A stretch of DNA of 64,000 bases from Flavitalea plasmicola (GCF_030546645.1 NZ_JAUOTO010000008.1:62001-126000); one strand, 5' to 3'; positions 51,067-59,909 are shown, counted from the stretch's first letter. Numbers and translations are program-made. The notes: generated by a model from the sequence alone, not told the origin.

Positions 51067-51141
51067 GGTGGTTGTAGCTCAGTTGGTTAGAGCATCAGAT
51101 TGTGGTTCTGAGGGTCGTGGGTTCGAGCCCCATCATCCACC
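51067..51141 (+). tRNA. tRNA-His (anticodon GTG)
   Basis: Cloverleaf: acceptor GTGGTTG with CATCCAC, D-arm GCTC/GAGC, anticodon stem TCAGA/TCTGA with loop TTGTGGT (anticodon GTG at 51102-51104), and T-arm GTGGG/CCCAT with TTCGAGC. G at 51067 and C at 51141 give the histidine-specific G-1:C73 pair. There is one U-U mismatch in the acceptor stem (51072 with 51136). CCA is not encoded (the next bases are CTA). A strong promoter lies upstream and an intrinsic terminator directly downstream. Confidence 0.96.
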
Positions 51142-51144
51142 CTA

Positions 51145-51167
51145 AGCTCCTCGCAAAACGAGGAGCT
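51145..51167 (+). terminator. Intrinsic terminator after tRNA-His
   Basis: AGCTCCTCG and CGAGGAGCT form a 9-bp perfect stem with loop CAAAA, followed by TTTTTTATT. It begins three bases past the end of the tRNA. Confidence 0.93.
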
Positions 51168-51188
51168 TTTTTATTAAAAACGCTCAAT

Positions 51189-51803
51189 ATGACGACTATC
51201 AGCTGGTGGCTGTATACCATTCCCTTTATATCCGCTTTCATTCACTGGCTTACGATCTGGATGGCATTGAAGCTGCTTTTTCACCCCCGCCAGCCCAAAA
51301 AGATCCTGGGATTTACCCTTCATGGCGTCTTCCCCAAACGTCAGCAGCAAATCGCCGAAAGTCTCGGCAGGATCGTCGGCCAGGAGCTCCTCTCCTACCA
51401 GGACATCGAACAGACCATCGCCAACCCCGCCAACGTACAGAAAATGCTGCCCCTGGTGGAAGAGCACATCGACAACTTTCTGCGCAATAAATTGAAGGAA
51501 AGCATGCCCATGATCGCCATGTTCATCGGCGATAAGACCATCAGCCAGCTAAAAGGCGTCTTCATGAAAGAGCTGGAAGACCTCTTTCCTATTATTATGA
51601 AAAACTATGTAGCGCACCTGAAAAATGATCTCGACCTGGAAAAGATCGTAGTGGAAAAGATCGCCAATTTCTCCTCAGACAGGCTGGAGTCCATGCTCAA
51701 TCAAATCCTCACCAAAGAATTCCGGTTCGTAGAGGTCATCGGCGCAGCACTCGGATTTCTCATCGGAGTAGTCCAGATCATGCTCACTTTTTTAATGCGC
51801 TAG
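51189..51803 (+). CDS. DUF445 family membrane protein
   Basis: The ATG at 51189 (MTTISWWLYTIPFISAFIHW) starts 22 bases beyond the tRNA terminator; a frame running back through the tRNA is ignored. The 204-residue protein has an N-terminal membrane helix, a helical middle region, and a C-terminal membrane helix (VIGAALGFLIGVVQIMLTFL). FHPRQPKKILGFTLHGVFPK is the DUF445 hallmark, followed by QQQIAESLGRIVGQELLS. It is related to YheB-type inner-membrane proteins of unknown function. No partner is evident. Confidence 0.88.
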   Translation: MTTISWWLYTIPFISAFIHWLTIWMALKLLFHPRQPKKILGFTLHGVFPKRQQQIAESLGRIVGQELLSYQDIEQTIANPANVQKMLPLVEEHIDNFLRNKLKESMPMIAMFIGDKTISQLKGVFMKELEDLFPIIMKNYVAHLKNDLDLEKIVVEKIANFSSDRLESMLNQILTKEFRFVEVIGAALGFLIGVVQIMLTFLMR

Positions 51804-51896
51804 CCCTACTATAGCCGTTTTGGGACCGCTCGTATAGAATGAATGCTTTTCATCCTGTTTTTCATCCAATTTTGCCCCCAAATTGATGTTAAGCTC

Positions 51897-54599
51897 ATGA
51901 GTAAGATCTGGTTAATGTTTATGGTAGTGATAGCAGCCCTGACGGTCAAAGCACAGGTGCCGGATATGGGAGGAAATGGCAGACAGCGGGGTGGGTTTGG
52001 CAATGGCCAGGCCGCTAATATCGGGCATTTTTATGGCCGGGTGGTCGATGCAAAGACCGACAAGGGCCTGGACGGAGTCTCCATCCAGCTTATACAAAGT
52101 AAATTCGACACCGTCACCCGCAAAAGACGGGATACGGTGATCTCCGGCATGATCACGGGCCGCAAAGGTAACTTCAGCCTCGAAAACCTCCCTCTCTTCG
52201 GCAACTTCCGCCTTAAGATCACTGCCATCGGTTATGGCACCTATGAACAGAAAGTGGCATTCGAAATGAAAATGGGAGCCGGCGGACGCGGAGACATGCA
52301 GCAGGCGCTCAACGCCGTGGATAAAGACCTGGGAAACATCAAGCTCACCGAAGACGCCCAAACCCTGGGACAGGTGACCGTCACCGCCTCCAAGCCGCTG
52401 ATCCAGATGGGTGTCGACCGGAAGATCTATAATGTGGAAAAGGACATCTCTGCCCAGGGAGGCACAGGCGTGGACGTCATGAAGAATGTGCCATCGGTGC
52501 AGGTAGACATCGACGGGAATGTCACCTTGCGCAACAGCACGCCCACCATCTTCGTGGACGGACGACCCACCACGCTCACCCTCGACCAGATCCCGGCCGA
52601 CGCCATTCAAAGCGTGGAGATCATCACCAACCCCGGCGCAAAATATGATGCCTCCGGCGGTACGGCCGGCATCCTTAATATCGTCCTGAAAAAGAACCGT
52701 AAGGCTGGATATAATGGTAACGTACGGGCAGGCATCGACCAGCGCGGCCGCTTCAACCTGGGAGGTGATATCAACGTCAAGCAGGGGAAGATCAATGTAT
52801 TTGCCAATGCCAACTACGGCCAACGCAAGTCCATTTCGCCCGGGACTACCGACCGCTTCACATTTTCCGGCGAGCCGCACGATAGCCTGCACCAATATGA
52901 CTATAATGTCAACAAAGGTTATTTTGCTTTCGGCCGCTTTGGGATCGATTATCTCATGGACAACCGCAATACCCTTTCCATCTCCGGCAACCTCGTACGC
53001 GGTCATTTCAATCCCAATACCGCCAGCGACCTCAACGTGGATACCCTCTTCCCTTCCGGCACCGCCTATTCCTACACCCGCCGTACTTCCAATTCGTCGG
53101 GCAACTTCAGGAACCATGGCGCCATGCTTAGCTTTAAACATACTTTTCCCAAAGCCGGGGAAGAGCTGACGGCCGATGTCAACTATGGCAAAGGCTCCAA
53201 TGACAATCTTAATTTTGTCAATTCCGATATCTATCCCGTAAAAGGGAATACCAGCTATTACACCTACAATCAGCGGCAGACAGGCGATGGGGACAATGAG
53301 TTCATCACGGCGCAGACAGATTATGTCAGGCCGCTGGGCGAGAAGTCAAAGTTCGAAACAGGCGCCCGCGTGGCGATCCGCAATATCACGAGCCTGAACA
53401 ACATCGATATCTTCGGTGAGGATAAGAACTACCACAACCAGCCCCTGCTCTCTTCCCATTATAAATACCGCGACCGGGTATACGCTGCGTACGTGACCTA
53501 TAGCAATGCCATTAAGAACTTCACTTATCAGCTGGGATTGAGGGGCGAACGCTCCGACTACAACGGCGCACAAACCTATGCCGTAAAAGGCCAGGGTGGT
53601 GGGCTCGCCGACACCGTTGGTAATTTCAGCAATAAATTCCCTATCAGCCTCTTCCCCAGCGTATTCCTTACACAAAAACTGGGCGGTGACCAGGACCTTT
53701 CATTGAACTATACGCGCCGCATCGACAGGCCCAGCTTCTTCCAGCTGTTCCCTTTCACCGATTATTCCGATTCCCTCAACCTAAGCAGGGGAAATCCAAA
53801 CCTGAAACCGCAGTTCACCAACTCTTTCGAGCTCGCTTATCAGAAGACCTATGCAGGCAATAATACGTTCCTCGCTTCCATCTATTATAAGTATACCACG
53901 GACCTGATCACCCGCTACCAATTTCCGGGCTTCAACCCCGTCAATGACTCGGCCGTCTTTATCAACACATTTATCAATGCCCAATCCTCTTTTGTCAGCG
54001 GACTGGAGCTCATCAGTCGCAATACCATCACCAAATGGTGGGATGTGACAGGCAATATCAACATTTACACGTCAAAGATCAACGTGACAGACACTGGCGC
54101 GGTAGCCATTCCTACGGTAGGACAGACCTGGAGCTGGTTTGGCAAGATCAATAATACTTTCAAGCTGCCAAAGAACTTTACCCTCCAGCTGACAGGCGAT
54201 TATACGTCCAAAACTGTACTACCTCCCGGCGGCAGTGCCAGCACAGGCGGAGGCGGTGGCGGCGGCGGCAGAGGTTTTGGACAAACCGTCAGCGGCAGCG
54301 CCCAGGGATACTCCAAGCCCACCGGCGGCGTGGATGCAGCGTTGAAATATGAGTTCCTTAAGAATAAGGCGGCCTCCCTCACCCTCAGTGTCAGCGATAT
54401 CTTCCGCTCAAGGGTATACGACGTCTATACCACTTCTGTATCCTTTACGCAGGAAGCCTTCCGCCGGAGGGATCCCCAATTCTTTCGCCTGCAATTCAAC
54501 TGGCGCTTCGGTAAATTCGACATGAGCCTCTTCAAACGTAAGAATATGAAGGGCGAAATGGAAAGCATCCAGGGCGGCCTGCAGGGCGCACAACAATAA
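51897..54599 (+). CDS. TonB-dependent receptor-like outer membrane beta-barrel protein
   Basis: The ATG at 51897 starts a signal peptide (MSKIWLMFMVVIAALTVKAQ); an earlier ATG at 51843 is unlikely. The 900-residue protein has a Gly-rich linker, a carboxypeptidase-like domain (about 40-120; FYGRVVDAKTDKGLDGVSIQ), and a plug-like region with VTVTASKPLIQMGVDRKIYN and GGTAGILNIVLKKNRKAGYN. A long beta-barrel follows (OMP_b-brl_3 type) ending in WRFGKFDMSLFKRKNMKG. A poly-Gly stretch (STGGGGGGGGRGFG) near residue 785 sits in a loop. It likely imports or exports a small molecule across the outer membrane; the substrate is unknown. No SusD partner is next to it. Confidence 0.9.
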   Translation: MSKIWLMFMVVIAALTVKAQVPDMGGNGRQRGGFGNGQAANIGHFYGRVVDAKTDKGLDGVSIQLIQSKFDTVTRKRRDTVISGMITGRKGNFSLENLPLFGNFRLKITAIGYGTYEQKVAFEMKMGAGGRGDMQQALNAVDKDLGNIKLTEDAQTLGQVTVTASKPLIQMGVDRKIYNVEKDISAQGGTGVDVMKNVPSVQVDIDGNVTLRNSTPTIFVDGRPTTLTLDQIPADAIQSVEIITNPGAKYDASGGTAGILNIVLKKNRKAGYNGNVRAGIDQRGRFNLGGDINVKQGKINVFANANYGQRKSISPGTTDRFTFSGEPHDSLHQYDYNVNKGYFAFGRFGIDYLMDNRNTLSISGNLVRGHFNPNTASDLNVDTLFPSGTAYSYTRRTSNSSGNFRNHGAMLSFKHTFPKAGEELTADVNYGKGSNDNLNFVNSDIYPVKGNTSYYTYNQRQTGDGDNEFITAQTDYVRPLGEKSKFETGARVAIRNITSLNNIDIFGEDKNYHNQPLLSSHYKYRDRVYAAYVTYSNAIKNFTYQLGLRGERSDYNGAQTYAVKGQGGGLADTVGNFSNKFPISLFPSVFLTQKLGGDQDLSLNYTRRIDRPSFFQLFPFTDYSDSLNLSRGNPNLKPQFTNSFELAYQKTYAGNNTFLASIYYKYTTDLITRYQFPGFNPVNDSAVFINTFINAQSSFVSGLELISRNTITKWWDVTGNINIYTSKINVTDTGAVAIPTVGQTWSWFGKINNTFKLPKNFTLQLTGDYTSKTVLPPGGSASTGGGGGGGGRGFGQTVSGSAQGYSKPTGGVDAALKYEFLKNKAASLTLSVSDIFRSRVYDVYTTSVSFTQEAFRRRDPQFFRLQFNWRFGKFDMSLFKRKNMKGEMESIQGGLQGAQQ

Positions 54600-54607
54600 A
54601 AACGTAT

Positions 54608-54639
54608 CTTAACAGGCCGGTTTTTGCCGGTCTGTTAAG
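54608..54639 (+). promoter_or_regulatory. 13-bp inverted repeat ending three bases before a start codon
   Basis: CTTAACAGGCCGG (54608-54620) and CCGGTCTGTTAAG (54627-54639) pair with one G-T pair. The repeat fills almost the whole gap between the receptor stop codon and the SGNH hydrolase ATG at 54643. There is no T-run. It could terminate the receptor mRNA, or as RNA hold the hydrolase start in a closed form. Confidence 0.5.
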
Positions 54640-54642
54640 ACT

Positions 54643-55239
54643 ATGTACACATTCTTAGCCCTGGGAGATTCCTACACCATTGGAGAAGGCGTCCTCCTCA
54701 ACGAAACATATCCCTATCAGGCAGTGCGGCTGCTGCGTGGAAAAGGCCTTCCCTTTACAGCACCTGAGATCATTGCGCGTACAGGCTGGACAACGGATGA
54801 GCTGAACAACGCCATCGCAGGCTCCCGCCTCCTCCCGGCCTACGATTTTGTCACCCTCCTCGTCGGCGTCAACAATCAGTATAGGGGGCGTTCCTGCGAA
54901 GAATATAAGGTTCAGTTCCAATCCCTCCTCCAGCAAGCCATCGCTTTCGCCGGAGGACGACCCGATCGGGTATTCATCCTCTCCATTCCGGACTGGGGCG
55001 TCGCTCCATTCGCGGCAGACCGCGACAGGGACACCATCGCCCGCCAGATCGACGCATTCAATGCAGCGGCAAAGGAGTCTGCCGCCCGGCAGAAGGTAGC
55101 CTTCATCGATATCACCTCCCATGGAAGGATGCAAGGACAGCCTTTTGCCGCTGACGGCCTTCATCCCGCTGGCGGGCAATATCGTTTCTGGGCTGAAGAG
55201 CTGGTGGAGCAGATTACCCGGCAGGTCGCCCGTCAGTAG
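54643..55239 (+). CDS. SGNH/GDSL hydrolase family protein
   Basis: 198 residues with the SGNH blocks: block I FLALGDSYTIGEG (Ser11), block II Gly in ARTGWTTDEL, block III VGVNNQYRG (Asn), and block V ADGLHPAG (Asp and His). All four catalytic blocks are intact. There is no signal peptide, so it acts in the cytoplasm. It should be an esterase or lipase-like enzyme on acylated small molecules or sugars; substrate unknown. It overlaps the end of the outer membrane protein gene on the other strand by seven bases. Confidence 0.9.
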   Translation: MYTFLALGDSYTIGEGVLLNETYPYQAVRLLRGKGLPFTAPEIIARTGWTTDELNNAIAGSRLLPAYDFVTLLVGVNNQYRGRSCEEYKVQFQSLLQQAIAFAGGRPDRVFILSIPDWGVAPFAADRDRDTIARQIDAFNAAAKESAARQKVAFIDITSHGRMQGQPFAADGLHPAGGQYRFWAEELVEQITRQVARQ

Positions 55240-57191
55240 ATGCTATTCAGACCGTCCGTGTTTAGGAAAATGACATCCGGCGCTTTTACATACACACTCC
55301 TGTACCGGAACTGGATTCCCGTGTCCAGAAAGATCTTGAATGACTGGTTCTGCTCGGTCTTACGGGGAAACCAGGCCATCCGGAACTCGATCGTATTAAA
55401 GACGAGGTTCTCATTGCGTGCCCTGACGCCAGCGCCCAGGCCATGGTAAAGGGAGGAACGGTCAAAAAACGACCGGTGCTCAGGGGTCAGCAGAGAGACA
55501 TCCCCGAATGCAAAAGGGGCAAACTTAAAACCGAACAGCTTGTAATTGATAAAAAAGCTCGTTTCCGAATGCAGGGTCACCCGCTGAGATCCAATCACCG
55601 AATCCCCGCTGAAATAACGCAGACCAAACGGATTGTTCAACGTCAGCGCATCAATGCCTATCCGGTTGAATTGCCGGGTATAGCTGAAGTTGATGTATTG
55701 TCGGACCTTTAGCCGGCGGAATAAGAACAGGGGACTGTAATAGCTGGCCCCGATCAGCCCGCTGGCATCTTGCAGACGCCCCTGGTTCAGGTAGCCGCCG
55801 CTCCGGAAAAAATACTGGATAAAACCGCCCCTTTTTGTCACCACATAGCTGTTGGCATCCACTCCGCTGTAGAATCTCTTCAGGTCCGTCTGCCCGAACT
55901 GGCGGTAATACCCCGTCGTCAAAGCCACATTATAGCCCGATGGGACGTCCTCCGTCGTACCAAAACCATAGATGTAGTTGGTCTTATAGAAATCCTGCCT
56001 GAAAAAAGTGAACTGCGACAAGACAGCCTCCCGGTCGTTAAAGCGGAAATTGAATTGATGGGCGATCTGGTAGGGTACTTCCGTAAAATGGTTCTTAAAA
56101 TACCGGAAGCTGAGAAATTTACGATCGCGCACAGATGTATTGGAAAGGAACCGGTTGTTTCCCAGGTTCCATCCAAGCCATATATCGTGGGTCCAATACC
56201 GGTACTTAAAGAATAAGCTATCCGGTTGTTGATACCGGTTAATGGACTCGAAAGTGCCCAGGTTGATCCCTCCGGCCAGGTGTGCATAAGGCGCATACAG
56301 GGGGCGCTCCAGCCGCAGGAACCAGGCTTCCTCATCCGGTGTGCCGGATTTAAGGTTGCTGTTGATCTGCGTGTAAGACGCCGAAACGTTTACAAAGCGG
56401 TACATATTGATCTTGCTGTACAGCAGCTGGTACCCAAAGCTGGGGTGCCGGGCCTGCTCTACAATCACCCCCCCCTGGACCTTCTGCCCCATACCCAAAA
56501 AATTCGATTCGCTGATATTGCCGCGGACGCTGGTAGGGGCAATTCCCAGGCTGCTCAGCTCCCCCCCTATGCTGAAAAGGTCCTTTACCACCACCACCAG
56601 ATCCACGGAATCCTGGTCATCCGGAAGATAGTTCACCAGGATACGGGCATCCTGTATAAAATTCAAACTGCGAATGAGGCGTTCGTTATCAGCCACCTTA
56701 AAGGCATTCAACGGGGTGCGCTCCTTTATAAACAGGGAATTACGGACCACCCAATCCCTGGTTTTCCGGTGCGCCTGGTTCAGGAGCTTTGTACCGAAAT
56801 ACTGCAGCCGCTTGGAAGTATCGGCAAAAGTCTGCTCGAATCCGTAGGTTCTGATGAAAATATGCCTGATTATCTTTCCCTCATAAGAAATAAAGGGGCT
56901 TTCACTTTTGGTATTCAGGGCAGATGCCAGCTCAGCTGAATCCACATGCCCCGCAATAATGGGCTTGATATTCGTATCCACCCCCCCGCCCCGGCTGATG
57001 GCATTGCGAAAGAACTGGAAGATATTGTTATTCATCAACCGGTTGCGGCCGCGAACACTGTCGGTCGCGTGGTGGCGCCCCCGCCGGAGACTGTCCGCTA
57101 CAGGGTGCTCTTTTTGGGTGGTGTCCGTCACCTGGCCAAAACAGCTGAGACAAACCAACCAACTAACCAATACAGCAACAAATCGTATCAT
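55233..57191 (-). CDS. Large outer membrane beta-barrel protein (BamA/surface-antigen type)
   Basis: The ATG at 57191 begins a signal peptide (MIRFVAVLVSWLVCLSCFGQ); a GTG six codons earlier is possible. The 652-residue protein has an N-terminal soluble part with a POTRA-like module (EGKIIRHIFIRTYGFEQTFA; FKVADNERLIRSLNFIQDAR; DSVDLVVVVKDLFSIGG). A barrel domain rich in aromatic residues and short turns follows (residues about 240-650). It resembles BamA/TamA-like assembly or surface-antigen proteins, but the C-terminus is not the standard BamA ending. It may help insert or secrete proteins. Function is inferred only from shape. Confidence 0.75.
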   Translation of the reverse strand: MIRFVAVLVSWLVCLSCFGQVTDTTQKEHPVADSLRRGRHHATDSVRGRNRLMNNNIFQFFRNAISRGGGVDTNIKPIIAGHVDSAELASALNTKSESPFISYEGKIIRHIFIRTYGFEQTFADTSKRLQYFGTKLLNQAHRKTRDWVVRNSLFIKERTPLNAFKVADNERLIRSLNFIQDARILVNYLPDDQDSVDLVVVVKDLFSIGGELSSLGIAPTSVRGNISESNFLGMGQKVQGGVIVEQARHPSFGYQLLYSKINMYRFVNVSASYTQINSNLKSGTPDEEAWFLRLERPLYAPYAHLAGGINLGTFESINRYQQPDSLFFKYRYWTHDIWLGWNLGNNRFLSNTSVRDRKFLSFRYFKNHFTEVPYQIAHQFNFRFNDREAVLSQFTFFRQDFYKTNYIYGFGTTEDVPSGYNVALTTGYYRQFGQTDLKRFYSGVDANSYVVTKRGGFIQYFFRSGGYLNQGRLQDASGLIGASYYSPLFLFRRLKVRQYINFSYTRQFNRIGIDALTLNNPFGLRYFSGDSVIGSQRVTLHSETSFFINYKLFGFKFAPFAFGDVSLLTPEHRSFFDRSSLYHGLGAGVRARNENLVFNTIEFRMAWFPRKTEQNQSFKIFLDTGIQFRYRSVYVKAPDVIFLNTDGLNSIY

Positions 57192-57758
57192 GATAGTCTT
57201 CTCAAGCACGAATATGGGGTCGTGGTTTAGTAATCATATAGGACTCCAATATAAGGCATAATCGTTTGAAATCTGCGGATGATCTTCCTTTCGGTTTCAA
57301 TTTCCTTTAATTATTTGTACGTACTTGTTACGGTATTGTTATAATGCCTTGTTTACTGATACTTAACGTGCTGCATCCTGACGTGGTATTGTTTTTGAAT
57401 AGGTGTCAACTGAAATCACGATGCAAAAACCATTGATCAAACGATTGTCCGGAGTCAGACTCCCGGCCCCAAAAAACCTTCAGAAAGATGAAATCGAAAT
57501 CATTAGCCAATTGGCCAGCCCTTTTGCCGGAAAATGCCCTTACAGCCTACAATCCCAGCAAATCCCAACGACAAAAACCTGGCGTTGTCAAATTGATGCC
57601 GATGGTTCCTCCGCCAGACGAAAAAACGATCCGCGAACTGAATGAACTGGCAGCCAGGCGCCCATTCTGTACGTTCCGCAAGGTCCGCCGCCACGACATG
57701 CTGTAGAAAAAATTCCCGTGGATAAAGGATCAATTTCCACACGTCCGGAGCATCCTTC
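57192..57758. other. 567-base region without an intact gene
   Basis: It lies between two minus-strand genes. From 57192 to 57420 it is AT-rich with no clear promoter box; a TTGTTTTTGAATAGG stretch lies near 57390. From 57421 to 57706 there is coding-like sequence on the plus strand in two overlapping frames (see the separate entry). Confidence 0.5.
57421..57706 (+). pseudogene. Probable frameshifted small gene of unknown family
   Basis: One frame starts at an ATG and reads MQKPLIKRLSGVRLPAPKNL and then QKDEIEIISQLASP; it drifts into unnatural sequence and stops at 57645. A second frame, one base on, reads KPGVVKLMPMVPPPDEKTIR, then ELNELAARRPFCTFRKVRRH, and stops at 57706. Each half looks like real protein but neither frame does across its whole length, so a one-base insertion between about 57510 and 57585 is the simplest explanation. 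Several short homopolymers (TTTT, AAAA, AAAAA) lie there. The joined product would be about 95 residues. I do not recognise the family. A sequencing error is possible. Confidence 0.4.
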
Positions 57759-58007
57759 CTAAGAAACAGACTTTATCTTATCTACGAGCTGATCCAGGAA
57801 GGAAAGTTTAAAGATCTCCTTATCGGCTGCGGGAATATCGAAGTTCATGAACAGGATGCTCCCGTCTTTAGCAATAGTCATCAGGAATTGCTCTTTTCTG
57901 AAAATATCATAGACGACAAGGTCGCCATGGTCCTTTTCCTTTATTTGAAATTCCTCGTTGATGCCATGAAGCCGCATTTTGATTGATTGCGTCATTAAAT
58001 TTTCCAT
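57759..58007 (-). CDS. Small protein of unknown function (82 aa)
   Basis: The ATG at 58007 (MENLMTQSIKMRLHGINEEF) is used; upstream codons look non-coding. The 82-residue protein is soluble, with a short beta-rich core (FQIKEKDHGDLVVYDIFRKE; FLMTIAKDGSILFMNFDIP) and a C-terminal helix (FKLSFLDQLVDKIKSVS). There is no signal peptide. It is the kind of small protein often seen in Bacteroidota without a known partner. It is divergent from the DUF892 gene, with 144 bases between starts. Confidence 0.7.
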   Translation of the reverse strand: MENLMTQSIKMRLHGINEEFQIKEKDHGDLVVYDIFRKEQFLMTIAKDGSILFMNFDIPAADKEIFKLSFLDQLVDKIKSVS

Positions 58008-58151
58008 ATAATTGTTTTTTATCATTATAACATAAAAATTCAAGCCACCTGCCCGGAGGCTGCAGGCTGGAGGAACTTCCTCACAAGTGCCTGTTTTTCG
58101 GGCCAAAATGGCATAATTCTATTACAATAATTACGTACACACCTTGCTATT

Positions 58152-58625
58152 ATGGAAAAGTTATTCCTTGATCTACTCCGGGAAATATATGGGGCGGAAA
58201 AGTACCAGATCCTGCTGCTTCACCTGCTGAAAAAATCAGCGGCCTCCCTTCGGCTGCAAAATATGCTTGCCAATCATCTGGACGCAACCCGAGAGCACAT
58301 TCATCGCCTTGAAGCCATCTTCGGTATGCTGGGGAAAGCCCCCGAGGCCCGCCCTTCCGAGGCAGTGCTGGGAATTGGACGTGAGGCGGAAACGGTAATA
58401 GAGACCACGGAAAAAGGTTCAGCTATCCGCGACACAGCGCTGGTGGCGGCAGTGCAAAAGCTGGAGCATTATGAGATCTCTTCGTATGGGAACCTGGCCC
58501 GATTGTGCAGGACGCTGGAATACGACGATATACTTGATATACTGGAAATGACCTTGCATGAGGAAAAAGAAGCGGACGACATGCTCACCGTCCTTGCCGA
58601 AAATTACATCAGGCCCGTACTATAA
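58152..58625 (+). CDS. DUF892 (YciE/YciF-type) ferritin-like protein
   Basis: 157 residues, four long helices. FLDLLREIYGAEKYQILLLH is the DUF892 N-terminal hallmark. ANHLDATREHIHRLEAIFGM and VAAVQKLEHYEISSYGNLAR carry the Glu/His residues expected to bind a di-metal site, with LHEEKEADDMLTVLAENYI closing the bundle. Members are linked to stress and may handle metals or oxygen. It overlaps the end of the DUF4407 gene on the opposite strand by six bases. Confidence 0.9.
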   Translation: MEKLFLDLLREIYGAEKYQILLLHLLKKSAASLRLQNMLANHLDATREHIHRLEAIFGMLGKAPEARPSEAVLGIGREAETVIETTEKGSAIRDTALVAAVQKLEHYEISSYGNLARLCRTLEYDDILDILEMTLHEEKEADDMLTVLAENYIRPVL

Positions 58626-59909
58626 TACATCCTCTTCCCGGAAATCATAGCGTTCCCTGATGCGCCGTGTGATCGTCTCAAGGGATGTCCGGGAAGGAAT
58701 ATTATCCTGTCCCTTTTCCCATTGGTCCAGCTCTTCCTGGATATGTTTCTTTTGGAGGGCGCCCAGCTTCTTCGTCAGTTCCTCCGTCAGATCTTTCTTC
58801 TGCTGATAGATCCCTTTCTTTTTATCCTGCATCAGCTCTTTTTGCCTGCGCATCTGATCTTCCTCCTCGGCCATCTGCAGCAATTCCGCTCTTGCCAGCG
58901 CCAGGTCGTATGGTCCGGTGCTCATGATCAGCTTCGACAGGATTGGCCCGGTTTCAATAAGAATGATCAGCAGGGAGATGAGAAGGTTGGCCCAGAATAC
59001 ACTCCCCTCCTTACCGGACAGGTCGGAGAGGGCCTTGTTCTTTTCAAGGAATCCTACGTCTGCCGTCACCTGCGCCTCGTAACCCCGGTTCTTCAGCTCT
59101 TTCGCAGCATGCACGCCGGCGATAATGCTATCCTGGTAACGGATAGCTCCCTGTAATTGGCCTAGTTCCGGGGTTGCCTGCAGCAAAGCCGTCTGATATG
59201 CCTCCTGCTTCAGCCGGGTCAGTTTGTCGATGCCCCGTTGCTGTGAGCCCCCTGTCCCGTCGGCTTCCTGCACATAGGCCTGCTGCAGCCGGTGGAGCGT
59301 ATCCTCCAGGGACGTTTTACGGGACATCAGCCTCTGCCGCTCCCCCTGCGCAGTGGCCAGCGTCTGCTGGTTCTCCAGGGTCAACAGGCTATCATTGAGC
59401 AGGATCTTCTTGTGCCGGTTCTCCGTCACCTGGACATCGATCTCCTTCTCGAATATCTTCAATTCCAGCGGCCGGGCAATGGTGAACCCGATCAGCAACG
59501 CAAGGGCCAGCCGGGGAGCCGCCATCCATAATTGCTTATTGCGCGATACCCCGTATTTGCGCATGGTGGCGACGAGAAACCGGTCGAAGTTGAAGATCAC
59601 CAGGCCCCAGATGATGGCAAAGACGATAGCCCAGATGGGCTCGTTGAATACGCTATAGATAGCATACCCAGCCGAGAGTGCCGCCAGGACAAAAGTGGCC
59701 AGGATCACGCCGCCCAGGCCGGCGTACTTCGTCTGTTCCGAAGGACAATCCTTTAAAAGGTCCTGGTAAGCGCCGGCGCACCACCAAAGGAAATGAGTTT
59801 CACGGGGTTTCTTTTGCTTCTCTCCCAGCCCGCTGAAGGAATCGTAGGTCAGGAGGCTTTCATTGCGATAGCGCCCATTGCCGCCCTGCCCGTTATCTGT
59901 TGTGGACAT
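58620..59909 (-). CDS. DUF4407 family membrane protein
   Basis: 429 residues with four predicted membrane helices: GVILATFVLAALSAGYAIYS, WAIVFAIIWGLVIFNFDRFL, LALALLIGFTIARPLEL and FWANLLISLLIILIETGPIL. A long coiled coil lies between the third and fourth (about residues 165-285), and another from 330 to the C-terminus. FLWWCAGAYQDLLKDCPSEQ is typical of DUF4407. It is thought to be an inner-membrane protein with long cytoplasmic or periplasmic arms; function unknown. Its neighbours give no clear clue. Confidence 0.88.
   Translation of the reverse strand: MSTTDNGQGGNGRYRNESLLTYDSFSGLGEKQKKPRETHFLWWCAGAYQDLLKDCPSEQTKYAGLGGVILATFVLAALSAGYAIYSVFNEPIWAIVFAIIWGLVIFNFDRFLVATMRKYGVSRNKQLWMAAPRLALALLIGFTIARPLELKIFEKEIDVQVTENRHKKILLNDSLLTLENQQTLATAQGERQRLMSRKTSLEDTLHRLQQAYVQEADGTGGSQQRGIDKLTRLKQEAYQTALLQATPELGQLQGAIRYQDSIIAGVHAAKELKNRGYEAQVTADVGFLEKNKALSDLSGKEGSVFWANLLISLLIILIETGPILSKLIMSTGPYDLALARAELLQMAEEEDQMRRQKELMQDKKKGIYQQKKDLTEELTKKLGALQKKHIQEELDQWEKGQDNIPSRTSLETITRRIRERYDFREEDVL

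Noticed and set aside
51912-53141. 409-codon open frame antisense to the beta-barrel receptor
   Set aside because: A shadow of a certain gene. It is rich in Gly, Val, Asp and His, as expected from the reverse of barrel codons.
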